Below are positions 34,379 through 43,734 of a DNA stretch of 55,594 nt, one piece after another. Below the pieces are notes generated by a model that searched no databases, had not been told where the DNA came from, and worked only from the letters and a program-made list of their open reading frames with translations. Within the stretch, counting starts at the first letter, position 1, and every line of letters begins with the position of its first letter. This DNA is from Chryseobacterium gleum (GTDB lineage Bacteria; Bacteroidota; Bacteroidia; Flavobacteriales; Schleiferiaceae). The stretch covers positions 1 through 55,594 of the forward strand of contig CAMCXO010000019.1 of assembly GCA_945883565.1 (NCBI GenBank). The letters run 5' to 3'. Made by a program: the position numbers and the translations under genes.

Positions 34379-36702
34379 AAATCAAATCCATTGGCTTAAG
34401 CTTAATAGGCTTATTTCTTTGCTTAGTGCTGTGGGTGGGATTTGCCCGCTTGCCGAGGCCCTTATTCGATTTGCCTTATAGCGGTGTTCTGCGAGCTCAA
34501 GGCGGTGAATTACTTTCAGCACGTATAGCCGACGATGAGCAATGGCGTTTTCCGCCTCTCGACTCGGTGCCAAAACGCTTCGAAATTTGTTTAATAACTT
34601 TTGAAGACCATAAGTTCTACAAGCATTTTGGTTTTAGACCCACTTCATTAATTAGGGCTGCTTTTAAGAACTTGGAAGCAGGAAAGATAGTGCAGGGGGG
34701 AAGCACGCTCAGTATGCAAACTGTTAGGTTGGCTAAAAGGCAACGCGAACAAAGTGTTTGGCGAAAACTAAACGAAATTTCCGCATCTATTAAACTTGAA
34801 TGTCTTTACAGTAAAAAAGAAATCCTTCAGTTTTATTCAAACCACGCGCCATTTGGTGGAAATATTATGGGGCTTCAAGCAGCGTCTTGGCGCTATTATG
34901 CAAGAGATGCCCATTTGCTTTCTTGGGCAGAAGCGGCCGCTTTGGCGGTTTTGCCCCATGCACCTTCAACCGTTAATCCGGGTAAAGGAAGAAAAGAATT
35001 GCTTGACAAAAGAAATCGATTGCTCGCAAAACTTTGGAAACAAGGCCATATTGATTCCATTCAATATGAATTGAGCTTGCTGGAGCCCTTGCCTTCTAAA
35101 GCCGAACCCTTGCCTAAAAAAGCTCGCCATCTCTTACAATCACTTGCTACCGAATATGGCACCAACCATGCATTCAATTCAACCATAAACTTTTCAACCC
35201 AACAAACGGCCGAACTTATCGTAGACCGGCATATGCAACAAATGCGTTTGAATTATATTCAACATGCTGCGGTATTGGTGGTAGATGTTGACAGCAGAGA
35301 AGTGAAAGCGTATTGCGGCAATGTGGGGCAATGGGGGCTCTCTGGGAATGAGGTTGATTTAGTAAAAGCCAAAAGATCGCCCGGAAGTTTATTAAAACCA
35401 TTTTTGTACGCATCGGCAATAGATCAGGGCCTTATCATGCCCAAGCAGCTTTTACCCGATTTACCGATACAGTTTAAAGGTTTCTCACCTCAAAACTTCG
35501 ACAAAGTATTTAGAGGAACAGTATCTGCCGATAAAGCACTGGCATCAAGCCTCAATCTGCCATTCGTTCATCTTCTTCATCAAATGGGCTATGAGCGTTT
35601 TTATCAACTTCTAAAAGATCTAAACTGCTACGAACTCGATAAAAGTCCTGGCCATTACGGTATGTCTATTATTCTGGGTGGGGCTGAATTCAGTTTATGG
35701 GAACTGACTCGACTCTACACCGGATTGTTTAGAATGGGTATAGAAGAAAAAAAACGTCCTTTTGGCAAACCCTATGGCTCTTTAGATTTCGCTGCTCCCA
35801 AATTGATAAAAAGAGAAGAAGAAAAAGAAGACTTTGACGATCATGGGGTTATTGGAGTTAACGCCGCATTACTCACAGCCGAAGCTTTGCGACTGCCTGT
35901 AAGACCTCATGAAGAAACCGGATGGGAGTTTTTCGAGAACGCCAATCAAATAGCATGGAAAACAGGAACCAGTCAAGGATTTCGCGACGCATGGGCCATT
36001 GGTTTTAATGGCCGCTATTTGGTTTCGGTATGGGTGGGAAATGCCAGTGGCGAAGGGCGGCCTGACTTAAGTGGAATAAAGGCCGCTGCACCTTTATTAT
36101 TTACTTTATTCAATCATTTACCTTCTGAGACATGGAATGTTGAGTTGCATGGAGAGAATTTGCCATGTTGCCCGGAAAGTGGATTGTTGGTAGGGCCATA
36201 TTGCGGCGATACGATTTATTATCAATTAGAATTGCCAAAACATGGAATGAAAACCTGTCATTACCACCAAAAAATTTGGTTGAATGAAAAAGGAGAGAGG
36301 GTGCTTCCGGCGTGTGAAACCCCAAAAAGCGAAGCCTTTATTTTGGTTCTGCCGCCGGCAATGGCCCGCTATTTTCGAAAATGGAACCCCAATTATATTG
36401 ATTTACCAAAATGGTCGAATGCCTGTAGCACAAATCATTTTAAACAAATGGAGATGATTTACCCCAAACAAGAGGCTCGGGTGTTTATACCTAAAGAGCA
36501 AAATGGCGATTTGGGAAAGGTGGTTTTGGAGGCAGCCCACGCCCAGCGTGATGCTATTGTATATTGGCATCTTAATGGAAACTATTTGGGTAGTACCCAA
36601 AACATTCATCAAATGGCCATTCAACCTAAGCCCGGCAAGTATTTATTGTTATTAATGGATGGCGATGGAAATGAACTTCAAACTGTTTTGGAAATTTTAT
36701 AA
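34351..36702 (+). CDS. pbpC: Penicillin-binding protein 1C
   Basis: The product has 783 residues. After a membrane anchor (about 13-31), the glycosyltransferase domain has catalytic Glu85 in LITFEDHKFYKHFG and QGGSTLSMQTVRL. The transpeptidase domain carries Ser346 in RSPGSLLKPFLYA, and KTGTSQGFRDAWAIG. A C-terminal beta domain (BiPBP_C type, about 690-783) ends the protein. It polymerises and cross-links peptidoglycan in the periplasm, probably in repair. The start ATG 34351 lies inside the A2M 3' end, so the two are coupled. A bidirectional terminator follows. Confidence 0.95.
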   Translation: MGKRDTNQIKIKSIGLSLIGLFLCLVLWVGFARLPRPLFDLPYSGVLRAQGGELLSARIADDEQWRFPPLDSVPKRFEICLITFEDHKFYKHFGFRPTSLIRAAFKNLEAGKIVQGGSTLSMQTVRLAKRQREQSVWRKLNEISASIKLECLYSKKEILQFYSNHAPFGGNIMGLQAASWRYYARDAHLLSWAEAAALAVLPHAPSTVNPGKGRKELLDKRNRLLAKLWKQGHIDSIQYELSLLEPLPSKAEPLPKKARHLLQSLATEYGTNHAFNSTINFSTQQTAELIVDRHMQQMRLNYIQHAAVLVVDVDSREVKAYCGNVGQWGLSGNEVDLVKAKRSPGSLLKPFLYASAIDQGLIMPKQLLPDLPIQFKGFSPQNFDKVFRGTVSADKALASSLNLPFVHLLHQMGYERFYQLLKDLNCYELDKSPGHYGMSIILGGAEFSLWELTRLYTGLFRMGIEEKKRPFGKPYGSLDFAAPKLIKREEEKEDFDDHGVIGVNAALLTAEALRLPVRPHEETGWEFFENANQIAWKTGTSQGFRDAWAIGFNGRYLVSVWVGNASGEGRPDLSGIKAAAPLLFTLFNHLPSETWNVELHGENLPCCPESGLLVGPYCGDTIYYQLELPKHGMKTCHYHQKIWLNEKGERVLPACETPKSEAFILVLPPAMARYFRKWNPNYIDLPKWSNACSTNHFKQMEMIYPKQEARVFIPKEQNGDLGKVVLEAAHAQRDAIVYWHLNGNYLGSTQNIHQMAIQPKPGKYLLLLMDGDGNELQTVLEIL

Positions 36703-36703
36703 A

Positions 36704-36731
36704 AAAAGCCCCTCTGAAGAGAGGGGCTTTT
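36704..36731. terminator. Bidirectional rho-independent terminator
   Basis: AAAAGCCCCTCT (36704-36715) and AGAGGGGCTTTT (36720-36731) pair perfectly over a 4-base loop. The A-run on one side and T-run on the other suit both the A2M/pbpC transcript and the converging T9SS cargo gene. Confidence 0.93.
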
Positions 36732-36749
36732 AAAGCATTTTACCAAGAA

Positions 36750-37457
36750 TTACTTTCTAGAAACCACCAATTTACGCTTTTCAATAAGGGTATTACCATC
36801 ATAAAGAGCATAAATGTACACGCCATTGCGTAAATCGGAAGTTGAAATACGCACTCGACCCTCAGAGCTGCTTAATGGTTTTGTTTTAACCACCTTACCT
36901 AGCATATCGGTTAAAACCAATTTGCCTTGCATCCATTCACTGTTTAGAGGGGCTACATAAAAGTGATCGGTTGCGGGATTAGGATAAACATTCCAGCCTT
37001 TTTTGAGTTCAGGCACCGAAAACGAGTTTGTCAATTCAAACGAAATGGTCATGCTGGCGCTATCTGAAGGGTTATTAGCGTCGTAAAAAATATAAGTAAT
37101 GTCTCCGGTGAATACCTGTCCATCGCGGTTGGGGTAAACGTGACCTGAAAAATCGTTTTCATTACGCTCACCAGGTTGAAGGCTGATTGTAGTAAGCGAA
37201 GTGTCTATTTTGGTTGAAAAACATACCCCCCAGCAAATGGCATTGCTATCGGTTAAATGGTTTGCGTTATACCTCCTTCTCACTTTAACGTCAATAGCAT
37301 TTGACGAATTATTGCGAATGCCAGCGTGGGCTACCATATCACTGGTAGACATTGGATGCCCGTAGACAATAAGGTCTGTCGGGGTAACTTCCAAACTTTG
37401 AGATTGACCTTTAACCCCTAAAAATACCAAAGCCGCTATGAGTAATGCTTTTTTCAT
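36750..37457 (-). CDS. Secreted protein with T9SS type A sorting domain
   Basis: ATG 37457 is chosen over the longer frame because it opens a signal peptide (MKKALLIAALVFLGVKGQSQ), giving 235 residues. The C-terminal 80 residues are a T9SS type A domain: WNVYPNPATDHFYV, LVLTDMLGKVVKT, RISTSDLRNGVYIYAL and EKRKLVVSRK. The short body is a beta-sandwich-like segment (VTPTDLIVYGHPMSTSDMVAHAGIRN) with a CWGVCF pair. The pattern is close to small cell-surface or adhesin-like proteins. Function unknown. It is divergent from the Omp28-like gene. Confidence 0.82.
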   Translation of the reverse strand: MKKALLIAALVFLGVKGQSQSLEVTPTDLIVYGHPMSTSDMVAHAGIRNNSSNAIDVKVRRRYNANHLTDSNAICWGVCFSTKIDTSLTTISLQPGERNENDFSGHVYPNRDGQVFTGDITYIFYDANNPSDSASMTISFELTNSFSVPELKKGWNVYPNPATDHFYVAPLNSEWMQGKLVLTDMLGKVVKTKPLSSSEGRVRISTSDLRNGVYIYALYDGNTLIEKRKLVVSRK

Positions 37458-37477
37458 AAACCTTTCGTGAAGTTTCA

Positions 37478-37485
37478 CAAAGTTA
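37478..37485 (-). promoter_or_regulatory. -7 box for the T9SS cargo gene
   Basis: On the minus strand the bases read TAACTTTG (TANNTTTG), 20 bases upstream of ATG 37457. A weak ATTG lies near the -33 position. Confidence 0.45.
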
Positions 37486-37564
37486 AATATTTCACAGGTA
37501 CAATAGCGTATAAACATTAATTATATATTCGCCTAACAGAATTTTAACTAAAACACCAATCAGT

Positions 37565-39517
37565 ATGAAGAAACTTTACGCTTTAGGCTTAGGCGCAGCT
37601 CTAGGTTTAGCTTCAGTTTGCGAAGTAAATGCGCAAGCTACACGCTTGGTTTTGGCCGAGCAGTTTACACAGGCTTCATGTGGCCCATGTGCCTCACAGA
37701 ACCCTGCCTTCAACGCCTTATTGTCTTCTAACTCTACTAAGGTTGTTAGCATTAAGTACCAAACCTCTTGGCCCGGATTTGACCCTATGAACCTTCAAAA
37801 TCCAACTCAGGTTCAAACCCGTGTTTCTTACTATGGCGTGAGCGGAGTACCCAACGTACAAGTTGACGGAGTTGAAGTAGCCAACGATTGTAATGCGTTT
37901 CCCGGTGCACCAGCTTGTTTATCTCAAGCAGAAATTGATGCCACTTTTAATGCACCAACGCCTATTTCGGTGGTGGTTTCGCACACCATGGCGAACGATC
38001 TTACCTCAGCTACCGTTAACGTAGTGGTTTCAAATGTAGGTTCATCTGATTTCACCTTTACCGGCAATACTTTCTTGCGTTTGGCATTGGTTGAAGCGGA
38101 AATTAATTTCCCAAATCCTCCAGGATCAACCAACGAAAAAGAGTTCTATAGTGTGATGCGCCGCATGGTGCCTAACGAAACCGGTACCGCTTTACCTACC
38201 ACTTTGGTTGCAGGTCAAACCGTTAGCAACAGCTTTACAGTTCCAATGCCAAGCTATATTTATAATTATGGCGAAATTGCTTTCGTTGCTTTCGTTCAAA
38301 CCGATGGAAGCAAAAAAATTCACAATGCGGCTTACTCATCTCCATTACCGGTTCCATCAGGTTTTGCAGATGCCGGCATTGCCAACAATTCTACAGCAGG
38401 CAGCGGCCTTTGCGATCCTAATTTCACGCCATCCTTCACCATTAACAACAACAGCGCAACCACCATCACCAGCGCACGTGTAAATTACTCTATTAATGGA
38501 GGTGCGGCTGTAAGTCAAACCTATACTGGTTCTTTAATGCAAGGCGCCAGCGCAGTGGTAACTTTCCCAACCATTCAGCTTCCTGGTGGTACCAGCAATG
38601 TAGAAGCTTTTGTTGATAATGTGAATGGTCAACAAGATTTTAATACTTTGAACAACACCATCACTCCAGCTCAATACAGTGTTTTAGCCGCCACCCCACA
38701 AGCCGCACCTTATACCAAAGACTTCGAGCCACAGGCATTGGGCGGTTTCCCAACTGAGCTTATCTTACAAGACAATACCGGGCGGATTTTTGTGGTTGAT
38801 AGGGGTGTTTCCAGCAGCATAACTTGGAATATGGGCGCTTTTGAAGGTTCAAACAAGAGCTTAAGGGTAGACTATTACACCATAGCTGATAACGAGGTGT
38901 CGAACATTGTTTTAGAAAAAGTTAGCCCAAGCGGACTAGGTGCAGGTGCTAACTTATATTTCGACCATGCTTACGCTCAATACCAAACAGAAAATGATGC
39001 ATTAGATGTATTTGTTTCAACAGATTGCGGTGTTACCTGGACCAATGTTTGGTCTCGCGCTGGTCAAGCTTTATCTACTGCTCCTGCTACCACCAACCGT
39101 TTTTATCCACGTGCAGCCAACTGGCATCGTCAAATTGTTAGCCTTGCCCCTTATGCCAGCGCTACCGATTTAGTGGTAAGATTCCAGTGTACGTCTAAGT
39201 TTGGTAATTCATTGTATTTAGACAACATCAGCATTGCCGGTCAGCCAGTTGGCATCGACGAAAGTGAAGTGGCTGCTGTAAAAGTTTACCCGGTTCCTGC
39301 CCGTGAAAACGTAAATGTTGAATTAACCGCTAACGGATTGGTTAAACTAGAATTGGTGAACAGCTTAGGCGCTGTAGTTCGCAAAGCCGAATTCGAAGCC
39401 AATGGCTCAAGCACTTTGTACAACTTAAATACTGCCGATTTGGCCGAAGGTGTTTACACCCTTAGCATCGAAACCAACGAAAGCCGCAGCATTCGCAAAG
39501 TGAGTGTGGCCAAATAA
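37565..39517 (+). CDS. Omp28-related thioredoxin-like protein with T9SS domain
   Basis: The product has 650 residues. A signal peptide (1-24) is followed by an Omp28/thioredoxin-like part: LAEQFTQASCGPCASQN, with redox pair Cys39/Cys42, and the cis-Pro loop YGVSGVPNVQVDG. The middle is beta-sandwich (CARDB-like ININNNSATTITSARVNYSI type) followed by a jelly-roll with DLVVRFQCTSKFGNSLYLDNISI. A T9SS type A tail (VKVYPVPARENVNVEL to LSIETNESRSIRKVSVAK) ends it. It is probably exported to the cell surface and acts in thiol exchange or adhesion. It starts the cluster with TlpA-like and DUF6029 genes. Confidence 0.86.
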   Translation: MKKLYALGLGAALGLASVCEVNAQATRLVLAEQFTQASCGPCASQNPAFNALLSSNSTKVVSIKYQTSWPGFDPMNLQNPTQVQTRVSYYGVSGVPNVQVDGVEVANDCNAFPGAPACLSQAEIDATFNAPTPISVVVSHTMANDLTSATVNVVVSNVGSSDFTFTGNTFLRLALVEAEINFPNPPGSTNEKEFYSVMRRMVPNETGTALPTTLVAGQTVSNSFTVPMPSYIYNYGEIAFVAFVQTDGSKKIHNAAYSSPLPVPSGFADAGIANNSTAGSGLCDPNFTPSFTINNNSATTITSARVNYSINGGAAVSQTYTGSLMQGASAVVTFPTIQLPGGTSNVEAFVDNVNGQQDFNTLNNTITPAQYSVLAATPQAAPYTKDFEPQALGGFPTELILQDNTGRIFVVDRGVSSSITWNMGAFEGSNKSLRVDYYTIADNEVSNIVLEKVSPSGLGAGANLYFDHAYAQYQTENDALDVFVSTDCGVTWTNVWSRAGQALSTAPATTNRFYPRAANWHRQIVSLAPYASATDLVVRFQCTSKFGNSLYLDNISIAGQPVGIDESEVAAVKVYPVPARENVNVELTANGLVKLELVNSLGAVVRKAEFEANGSSTLYNLNTADLAEGVYTLSIETNESRSIRKVSVAK

Positions 39518-39540
39518 ATTCAATTTTTGAATATTAATCT

Positions 39541-39574
39541 AAGGAGGAAGGCCATAAACCTTCCTCCTTTTTTG
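39541..39574 (+). terminator. Rho-independent terminator or attenuator
   Basis: AAGGAGGAAGG (39541-39551) pairs with CCTTCCTCCTT (39559-39569), followed by a T-run. It sits between the Omp28-like and TlpA-like genes, only 13 bases before ATG 39587, so it must reduce downstream expression or end the first transcript. Confidence 0.9.
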
Positions 39575-39586
39575 TTTATTCGTATC

Positions 39587-40111
39587 ATGAAAAAGCAATC
39601 TCTTTTTACACTGGCCTTAATGGCTATGTTTTGTAATGTTTGGGCTCAGGAAGGAAGTTATGGAAGCATTCCGGAAGCCACGGTAAAAACACTGGAAGGT
39701 AAAAGTGTTTCGACTTCGACATTTTCAAATGAAGGAAAACCCATCATTTTATCGATGTGGGCTACTTGGTGTAAGCCTTGCATCCGAGAACTTAATGCCA
39801 TAAAAGACCAATATCCTGACTGGCAAGCCGAAACCGGAGTAAAAATTATAGCCATTAGCATAGACGATGCCCGAAATACCGCCAAGGTGAAGCCATTCGT
39901 AAATGGAGAAGGCTGGGAATACGAAGTGTATTTGGACGAAAACGGCGATTTAAAGCGCTTGTTAAGTGTAAACAGTATTCCTCATACCTTTTTAGTAGAT
40001 GGTGAGGGCAGAATTGTTTGGCAGCACAATGGCTACGCACCAGGAGACGAAGATGAGCTGTTTGAATTGGTGCAAAAAGTGGCCAAGGGCGAAAGCATCG
40101 AAGCCCACTAA
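39587..40111 (+). CDS. TlpA-like thioredoxin
   Basis: ATG 39587 is used (174 residues) because MKKQSLFTLALMAMFCNVWAQ is a signal peptide; the longer frame reads through the terminator hairpin. The active site is WATWCKPC (Cys62, Cys65), with the cis-Pro region LSVNSIPHTFLVDGEGRIVW. It belongs to the AhpC-TSA/Redoxin branch, periplasmic or outer-membrane bound. It is likely a reductant for surface or periplasmic thiols. It lies between the Omp28-like protein, which has its own CxxC, and an outer-membrane barrel protein. Confidence 0.9.
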   Translation: MKKQSLFTLALMAMFCNVWAQEGSYGSIPEATVKTLEGKSVSTSTFSNEGKPIILSMWATWCKPCIRELNAIKDQYPDWQAETGVKIIAISIDDARNTAKVKPFVNGEGWEYEVYLDENGDLKRLLSVNSIPHTFLVDGEGRIVWQHNGYAPGDEDELFELVQKVAKGESIEAH

Positions 40112-40147
40112 AGTCTCTGTCTTTCCTTTAACATATCTGAACCCCTT

Positions 40148-41854
40148 ATGTTTAAGCTTAAAATGGGCTTGGGCTTTTTGGCCTTTGCTGCTGGCTTTTC
40201 TCTATTTGCTCAAGAAAAAAAATCAATCGGAGAATTGCATGGCAATGTTCAGTTCGATGGTAATTATTATTTCCGCGACACCGAATTAGACCCAGAAGGT
40301 GAAGACTATCCGGAAGAAAAATTTCTTGGACAAGGATTCGCAAACTTTATTTACACCCATGGAAATTTTACGGCCGGTATTCGATACGAAAACTACCAAA
40401 ATCCTATTTTAGGCTATCCCCCGGGCTTTGTGGGAGAAGGCATTACCTACCGCTTCTTTCAATTTCAGAAAGATGGTTTAGACATCACTGTTGGCAATTT
40501 CTACGAACAGTTTGGCAGCGGAATGATTTTTAGAAGTTTCGAAGAACGTTTGTTGGGCCTTGACAATGCCATGGATGGCATGAGGCTCATTTACTCGCCA
40601 ATAAAAGGGTTAAGACTTAAGAGTGTAATTGGTAAGCAAAGGGTGTATTTTGAGAAGGGCGAGGGTATAGTGCGTGGGTTGGACGCCGAATTCAACTTGA
40701 ATGACCTGATTGGCTCGTGGGCCGAAAAACGCAATCGTTTTAGTTTGGGTGTAAGCGTAGTAAGTAAGTTTCAAGAAGACAATAACCCACTGCTAAATCT
40801 TCCCGAAAACGTGGGTTCTTCGGCCATTAGATTGAATTATGGTTTGGGCGGATTCGGGCTTAGTGCCGAATTGGTTCACAAAATAAACGACCCCTCTGCC
40901 GATAACAATTACATTTACAAACCGGGCAATGGATTGCTTCTAACAACCACCTATTCTACAAAGGGCTTTGGTTTTGTGGGGTCTTATAAAATGATCGACA
41001 ATATGGCCTTTCGATCTAACCGCGATGCCGGTCAATTTGAGTTATTTGTTAACTTCTTGCCGCCTACCACTAAGTTCCACACCTATGCTTTACCGGCTTT
41101 ATATCCTTATGCCACTCAAATAAATGGAGAAACGGGTATTCAACTTGAGTTTACGTTTCAATTGCCAAAAGGCAGTTTTGTGGGAGGGGAAAGAGGTGCG
41201 ACTTTGAGTTTGAATTTTTCCGATGCCCATTCTATTTACAAAGAAGCTTTGGCCGATTCCATCGAAATTGGTCAACAGTTTACCGATGGGTACAAAACGG
41301 TTTGGTTCAGAAATGGTCCGTTTAAATATTTTCAGGACATTAATGTGTCTTATGAAAAGCCTGTAAGTCGGTACTTCAAATACACCCTTTCTTACATGAA
41401 CATCGAATACAGCCAAGGCCTGTTGGGTTCGGCTACCAATTCGGGTGGAGTGCAAGACAACACTTTGTATAAAGATCCAAGCAAGCTCGATATGGCGTTC
41501 ATCAATGCCTTTGTTTTTGAAGGATTATGGAAATTGGCCAATAAGCGAAGCCTTAGATTCGAGGTTCAAGGTCTCTTTTCAAATCAAGACCGAGGCGATA
41601 TGGCCATGTTGTTGTTAGAATACAGCATTGCGCCTAAGTGGTTTTTTGCCGCTCAAAACATTTACAATTACGGCCATCCCGATGCCGATCAACGTTTGAA
41701 TTACCCCTTGGCATCTGCTGGCTTTATAACAGGCACCACACGCTTCCAGCTTAATTTTGGACGTCAACAACGGGGCATTTTTTGTGTGGGTGGCATATGT
41801 AGGGTAGTTCCGGCTTCAACCAGCATTGGCATGAGCATTACCAGCAATTTCTAA
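40148..41854 (+). CDS. DUF6029-like outer-membrane barrel protein
   Basis: The product has 568 residues. The signal peptide ends at FSLFAQ. The rest is amphipathic strands with frequent aromatic residues, typical of an outer-membrane barrel: LHGNVQFDGNYYFRD, FIYTHGNFTAGIRYENYQNP, VGNFYEQFGSGMIFRSFEE. The latter matches the DUF6029 family as I recall it. That family has no known biochemical role. The order Omp28-TlpA-DUF6029 is a recurring arrangement and suggests a shared role, perhaps oxidation or delivery of surface proteins. It overlaps the bshB1 stop by 4 bases on the opposite strand. Confidence 0.75.
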   Translation: MFKLKMGLGFLAFAAGFSLFAQEKKSIGELHGNVQFDGNYYFRDTELDPEGEDYPEEKFLGQGFANFIYTHGNFTAGIRYENYQNPILGYPPGFVGEGITYRFFQFQKDGLDITVGNFYEQFGSGMIFRSFEERLLGLDNAMDGMRLIYSPIKGLRLKSVIGKQRVYFEKGEGIVRGLDAEFNLNDLIGSWAEKRNRFSLGVSVVSKFQEDNNPLLNLPENVGSSAIRLNYGLGGFGLSAELVHKINDPSADNNYIYKPGNGLLLTTTYSTKGFGFVGSYKMIDNMAFRSNRDAGQFELFVNFLPPTTKFHTYALPALYPYATQINGETGIQLEFTFQLPKGSFVGGERGATLSLNFSDAHSIYKEALADSIEIGQQFTDGYKTVWFRNGPFKYFQDINVSYEKPVSRYFKYTLSYMNIEYSQGLLGSATNSGGVQDNTLYKDPSKLDMAFINAFVFEGLWKLANKRSLRFEVQGLFSNQDRGDMAMLLLEYSIAPKWFFAAQNIYNYGHPDADQRLNYPLASAGFITGTTRFQLNFGRQQRGIFCVGGICRVVPASTSIGMSITSNF

Positions 41855-42567
41855 ATCAAATCGCTTAGCCATTTCACACCGGGTAACCGTTCTACCGTAA
41901 ACCCTTCTCCGTAATCGGTGCCAATTAATCGCCCAAAATTTTTGGCTCTGTACTCTACGCTATCCAAAAAACCCTTGGACGATATTACCGTTTCAGGTTC
42001 CTGGCTGTTGGCATCGTAAAATTGACTTTTGTGTGCCAAAACACTTTGCATTTTGAGCTTTTCATAACCACTTATATCAACCACCAAATCAGGTGTTATT
42101 TCGAGGAATTGGATGTAGTGGTAAACCGCCTGTGGACGAAAAGCCTGTTGTTCTTTATCTTGCCAATGGGTTTTAAACTGCTTTAATCCAGAAATAAAAC
42201 TGGCTTCAACCAAAAGTTTCGCTGCCCTTCCGTGGTCGGGATGGCGATCGGAGATGGCGTTGCATATAATCCATTTAGGTGTATGAAGCCTGATCACTTC
42301 TACCACTTTCCGAATATGGTATTCATCTATTGCAAAAAAACCGTCGCGCATATACAAGTTGTGTCGAGCCGAAGCGCCTAAAATACGGGCCGCTTCTGCC
42401 GCCTCTGCCAATCGGATATCGGGGGTTCCTCTTGTTCCCATTTCGCCTAAGGTGAGGTCTACCAAGCCTATCGTAAAGCCATTGGCAGCGTGTTTAGCCA
42501 ATGTGCCTCCAGCGCCTAATTCAATGTCGTCTGGATGAGCCCCAAAAGCCAAAATATCTAAATGCAT
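41851..42567 (-). CDS. bshB1: Bacillithiol biosynthesis deacetylase
   Basis: The product has 238 residues and belongs to the PIG-L/LmbE fold. The zinc site is AFGAHPDDIELGAGG (His11, Asp14) and DRHPDHGRAAKLL. LTLGEMGTRGT is the BshB1 block. The enzyme removes acetate from GlcNAc-malate, the second step in making bacillithiol, the low-molecular-weight thiol of this phylum. The bshA and bshC genes are not in the window. It is convergent with the barrel gene and divergent from the second Fur gene. Confidence 0.92.
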   Translation of the reverse strand: MHLDILAFGAHPDDIELGAGGTLAKHAANGFTIGLVDLTLGEMGTRGTPDIRLAEAAEAARILGASARHNLYMRDGFFAIDEYHIRKVVEVIRLHTPKWIICNAISDRHPDHGRAAKLLVEASFISGLKQFKTHWQDKEQQAFRPQAVYHYIQFLEITPDLVVDISGYEKLKMQSVLAHKSQFYDANSQEPETVISSKGFLDSVEYRAKNFGRLIGTDYGEGFTVERLPGVKWLSDLI

Positions 42568-42638
42568 GTTTTCTTTCTTTAAAGCCGCAAGTTAAGCCCT
42601 TAACCAATTCAGGCCTTGCAGCATTAAATTGCGCCACT

Positions 42639-43034
42639 ATGAGCATAAGCCGAAACACCGAAGCACGACGTGCAATTCTCGACCTTATTAACTCGACCAA
42701 CAAGGCACTGTCTCATGCCGATATTTTGTTGAAAGTTGGCGCCATATGCGACCGCGTTACGGTTTATAGGGTGTTAGATCGGTTGCTGAAAGAGGGTAAA
42801 GTTCATAGAGTTGTGGGCAACGACAACAAAAGCTATTTCGCTGCCTGCCAAACCTGTACGGTTCATAACCACTTCGATGGCCATGCCCATTTCCAATGCA
42901 AAAAATGCCACGAATTAAAATGCCTTGACGTGGAACTCAGTTTACCCGAAAACCTCGACGATCAGGTGCAAGAATTGCAAATTTTGCTCATGGGAATTTG
43001 CAAAAATTGCCACGTTATAACTGTTGAAGATTAG
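42639..43034 (+). CDS. Fur-family regulator with zinc-binding cysteines
   Basis: ATG 42639 is preferred (131 residues). The winged helix is SHADILLKVG and VTVYRVLDRLLKEG. The C-terminal part carries HNHFDGHAHFQCKKCHELKC and ICKNCH, two CxxC pairs that hold structural zinc. These are absent from the other Fur protein at 15258. It may be a Zur or Fur; the metal cannot be told from sequence. bshB1 lies divergent, 71 bases away, so a shared regulatory region is possible. Confidence 0.87.
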   Translation: MSISRNTEARRAILDLINSTNKALSHADILLKVGAICDRVTVYRVLDRLLKEGKVHRVVGNDNKSYFAACQTCTVHNHFDGHAHFQCKKCHELKCLDVELSLPENLDDQVQELQILLMGICKNCHVITVED

Positions 43035-43101
43035 TACAATTTGGAAAGATTTAAAAAAAGCTAGTTCGCAATGTTCTAATTTTAACCCAAAATACGATAC
43101 C

Positions 43102-43701
43102 ATGCTTGAGGCTTTAAAACGAAATTGGTGGATTTGGGGCATACACGGCTTAATGCTTATAGCGTATGGTCTGGTTAGCCTCAACTTGGGTGATAGAGCA
43201 AATAACGGCGGATTGGTACTTTCTATAACCGGTATGGCCTTTATGGGCGTTGGGCTCACCATTTTATTGCTGGCATTTCGTTTTCGCGATAGAATTGGAC
43301 AACTTATTTTTTGGATTCTAATCGGGCTTTTGGATTTAGTATTAGGCGGCCTTATTGTATCGAATGTATCCAATGCCCTGCGAACCATCGAAAACCTGCT
43401 CGGCGTTTGGATGGTGATTTCGGGTTTTGCTTTGCTTTATGTTTATACTCGTCCCGAAAGCAAAAAAGCCATTTTGCTTATCAACAGCTTCGTTATTATG
43501 GCCTTTGGTTTTATTCTCATTTTCGATCCGTTTAACAGCCCAGAGGTTATGAACCTGTTAATGGGTTTCGGAATCATTACCCTGGGACTTTTTATTTTGG
43601 TTTTGTCGTTTAGACTTAAACCCAGTAAAGCAGAACACGATATTTACAAGCTAAAAGACGACAACCTGAAAGAAAAAGCCAAAAAGAAATCTGAGGCATA
43701 A
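43102..43701 (+). CDS. HdeD-like (DUF308) membrane protein
   Basis: ATG 43102 is used (199 residues); TTG 43024 lies inside the fur gene. About six membrane helices are visible, starting WWIWGIHGLMLIAYGLVSL and including FRDRIGQLIFWILIGLLDLVLGG and LLGVWMVISGFALLY. The last 25 residues are Lys-rich and soluble (KLKDDNLKEKAKKKSEA). HdeD-type proteins are linked to acid stress in other bacteria; here the role is unproven. Confidence 0.8.
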   Translation: MLEALKRNWWIWGIHGLMLIAYGLVSLNLGDRANNGGLVLSITGMAFMGVGLTILLLAFRFRDRIGQLIFWILIGLLDLVLGGLIVSNVSNALRTIENLLGVWMVISGFALLYVYTRPESKKAILLINSFVIMAFGFILIFDPFNSPEVMNLLMGFGIITLGLFILVLSFRLKPSKAEHDIYKLKDDNLKEKAKKKSEA

Positions 43702-43734
43702 AAGAGCTGCTTAACCCTGTTAAATGCCTTATCG

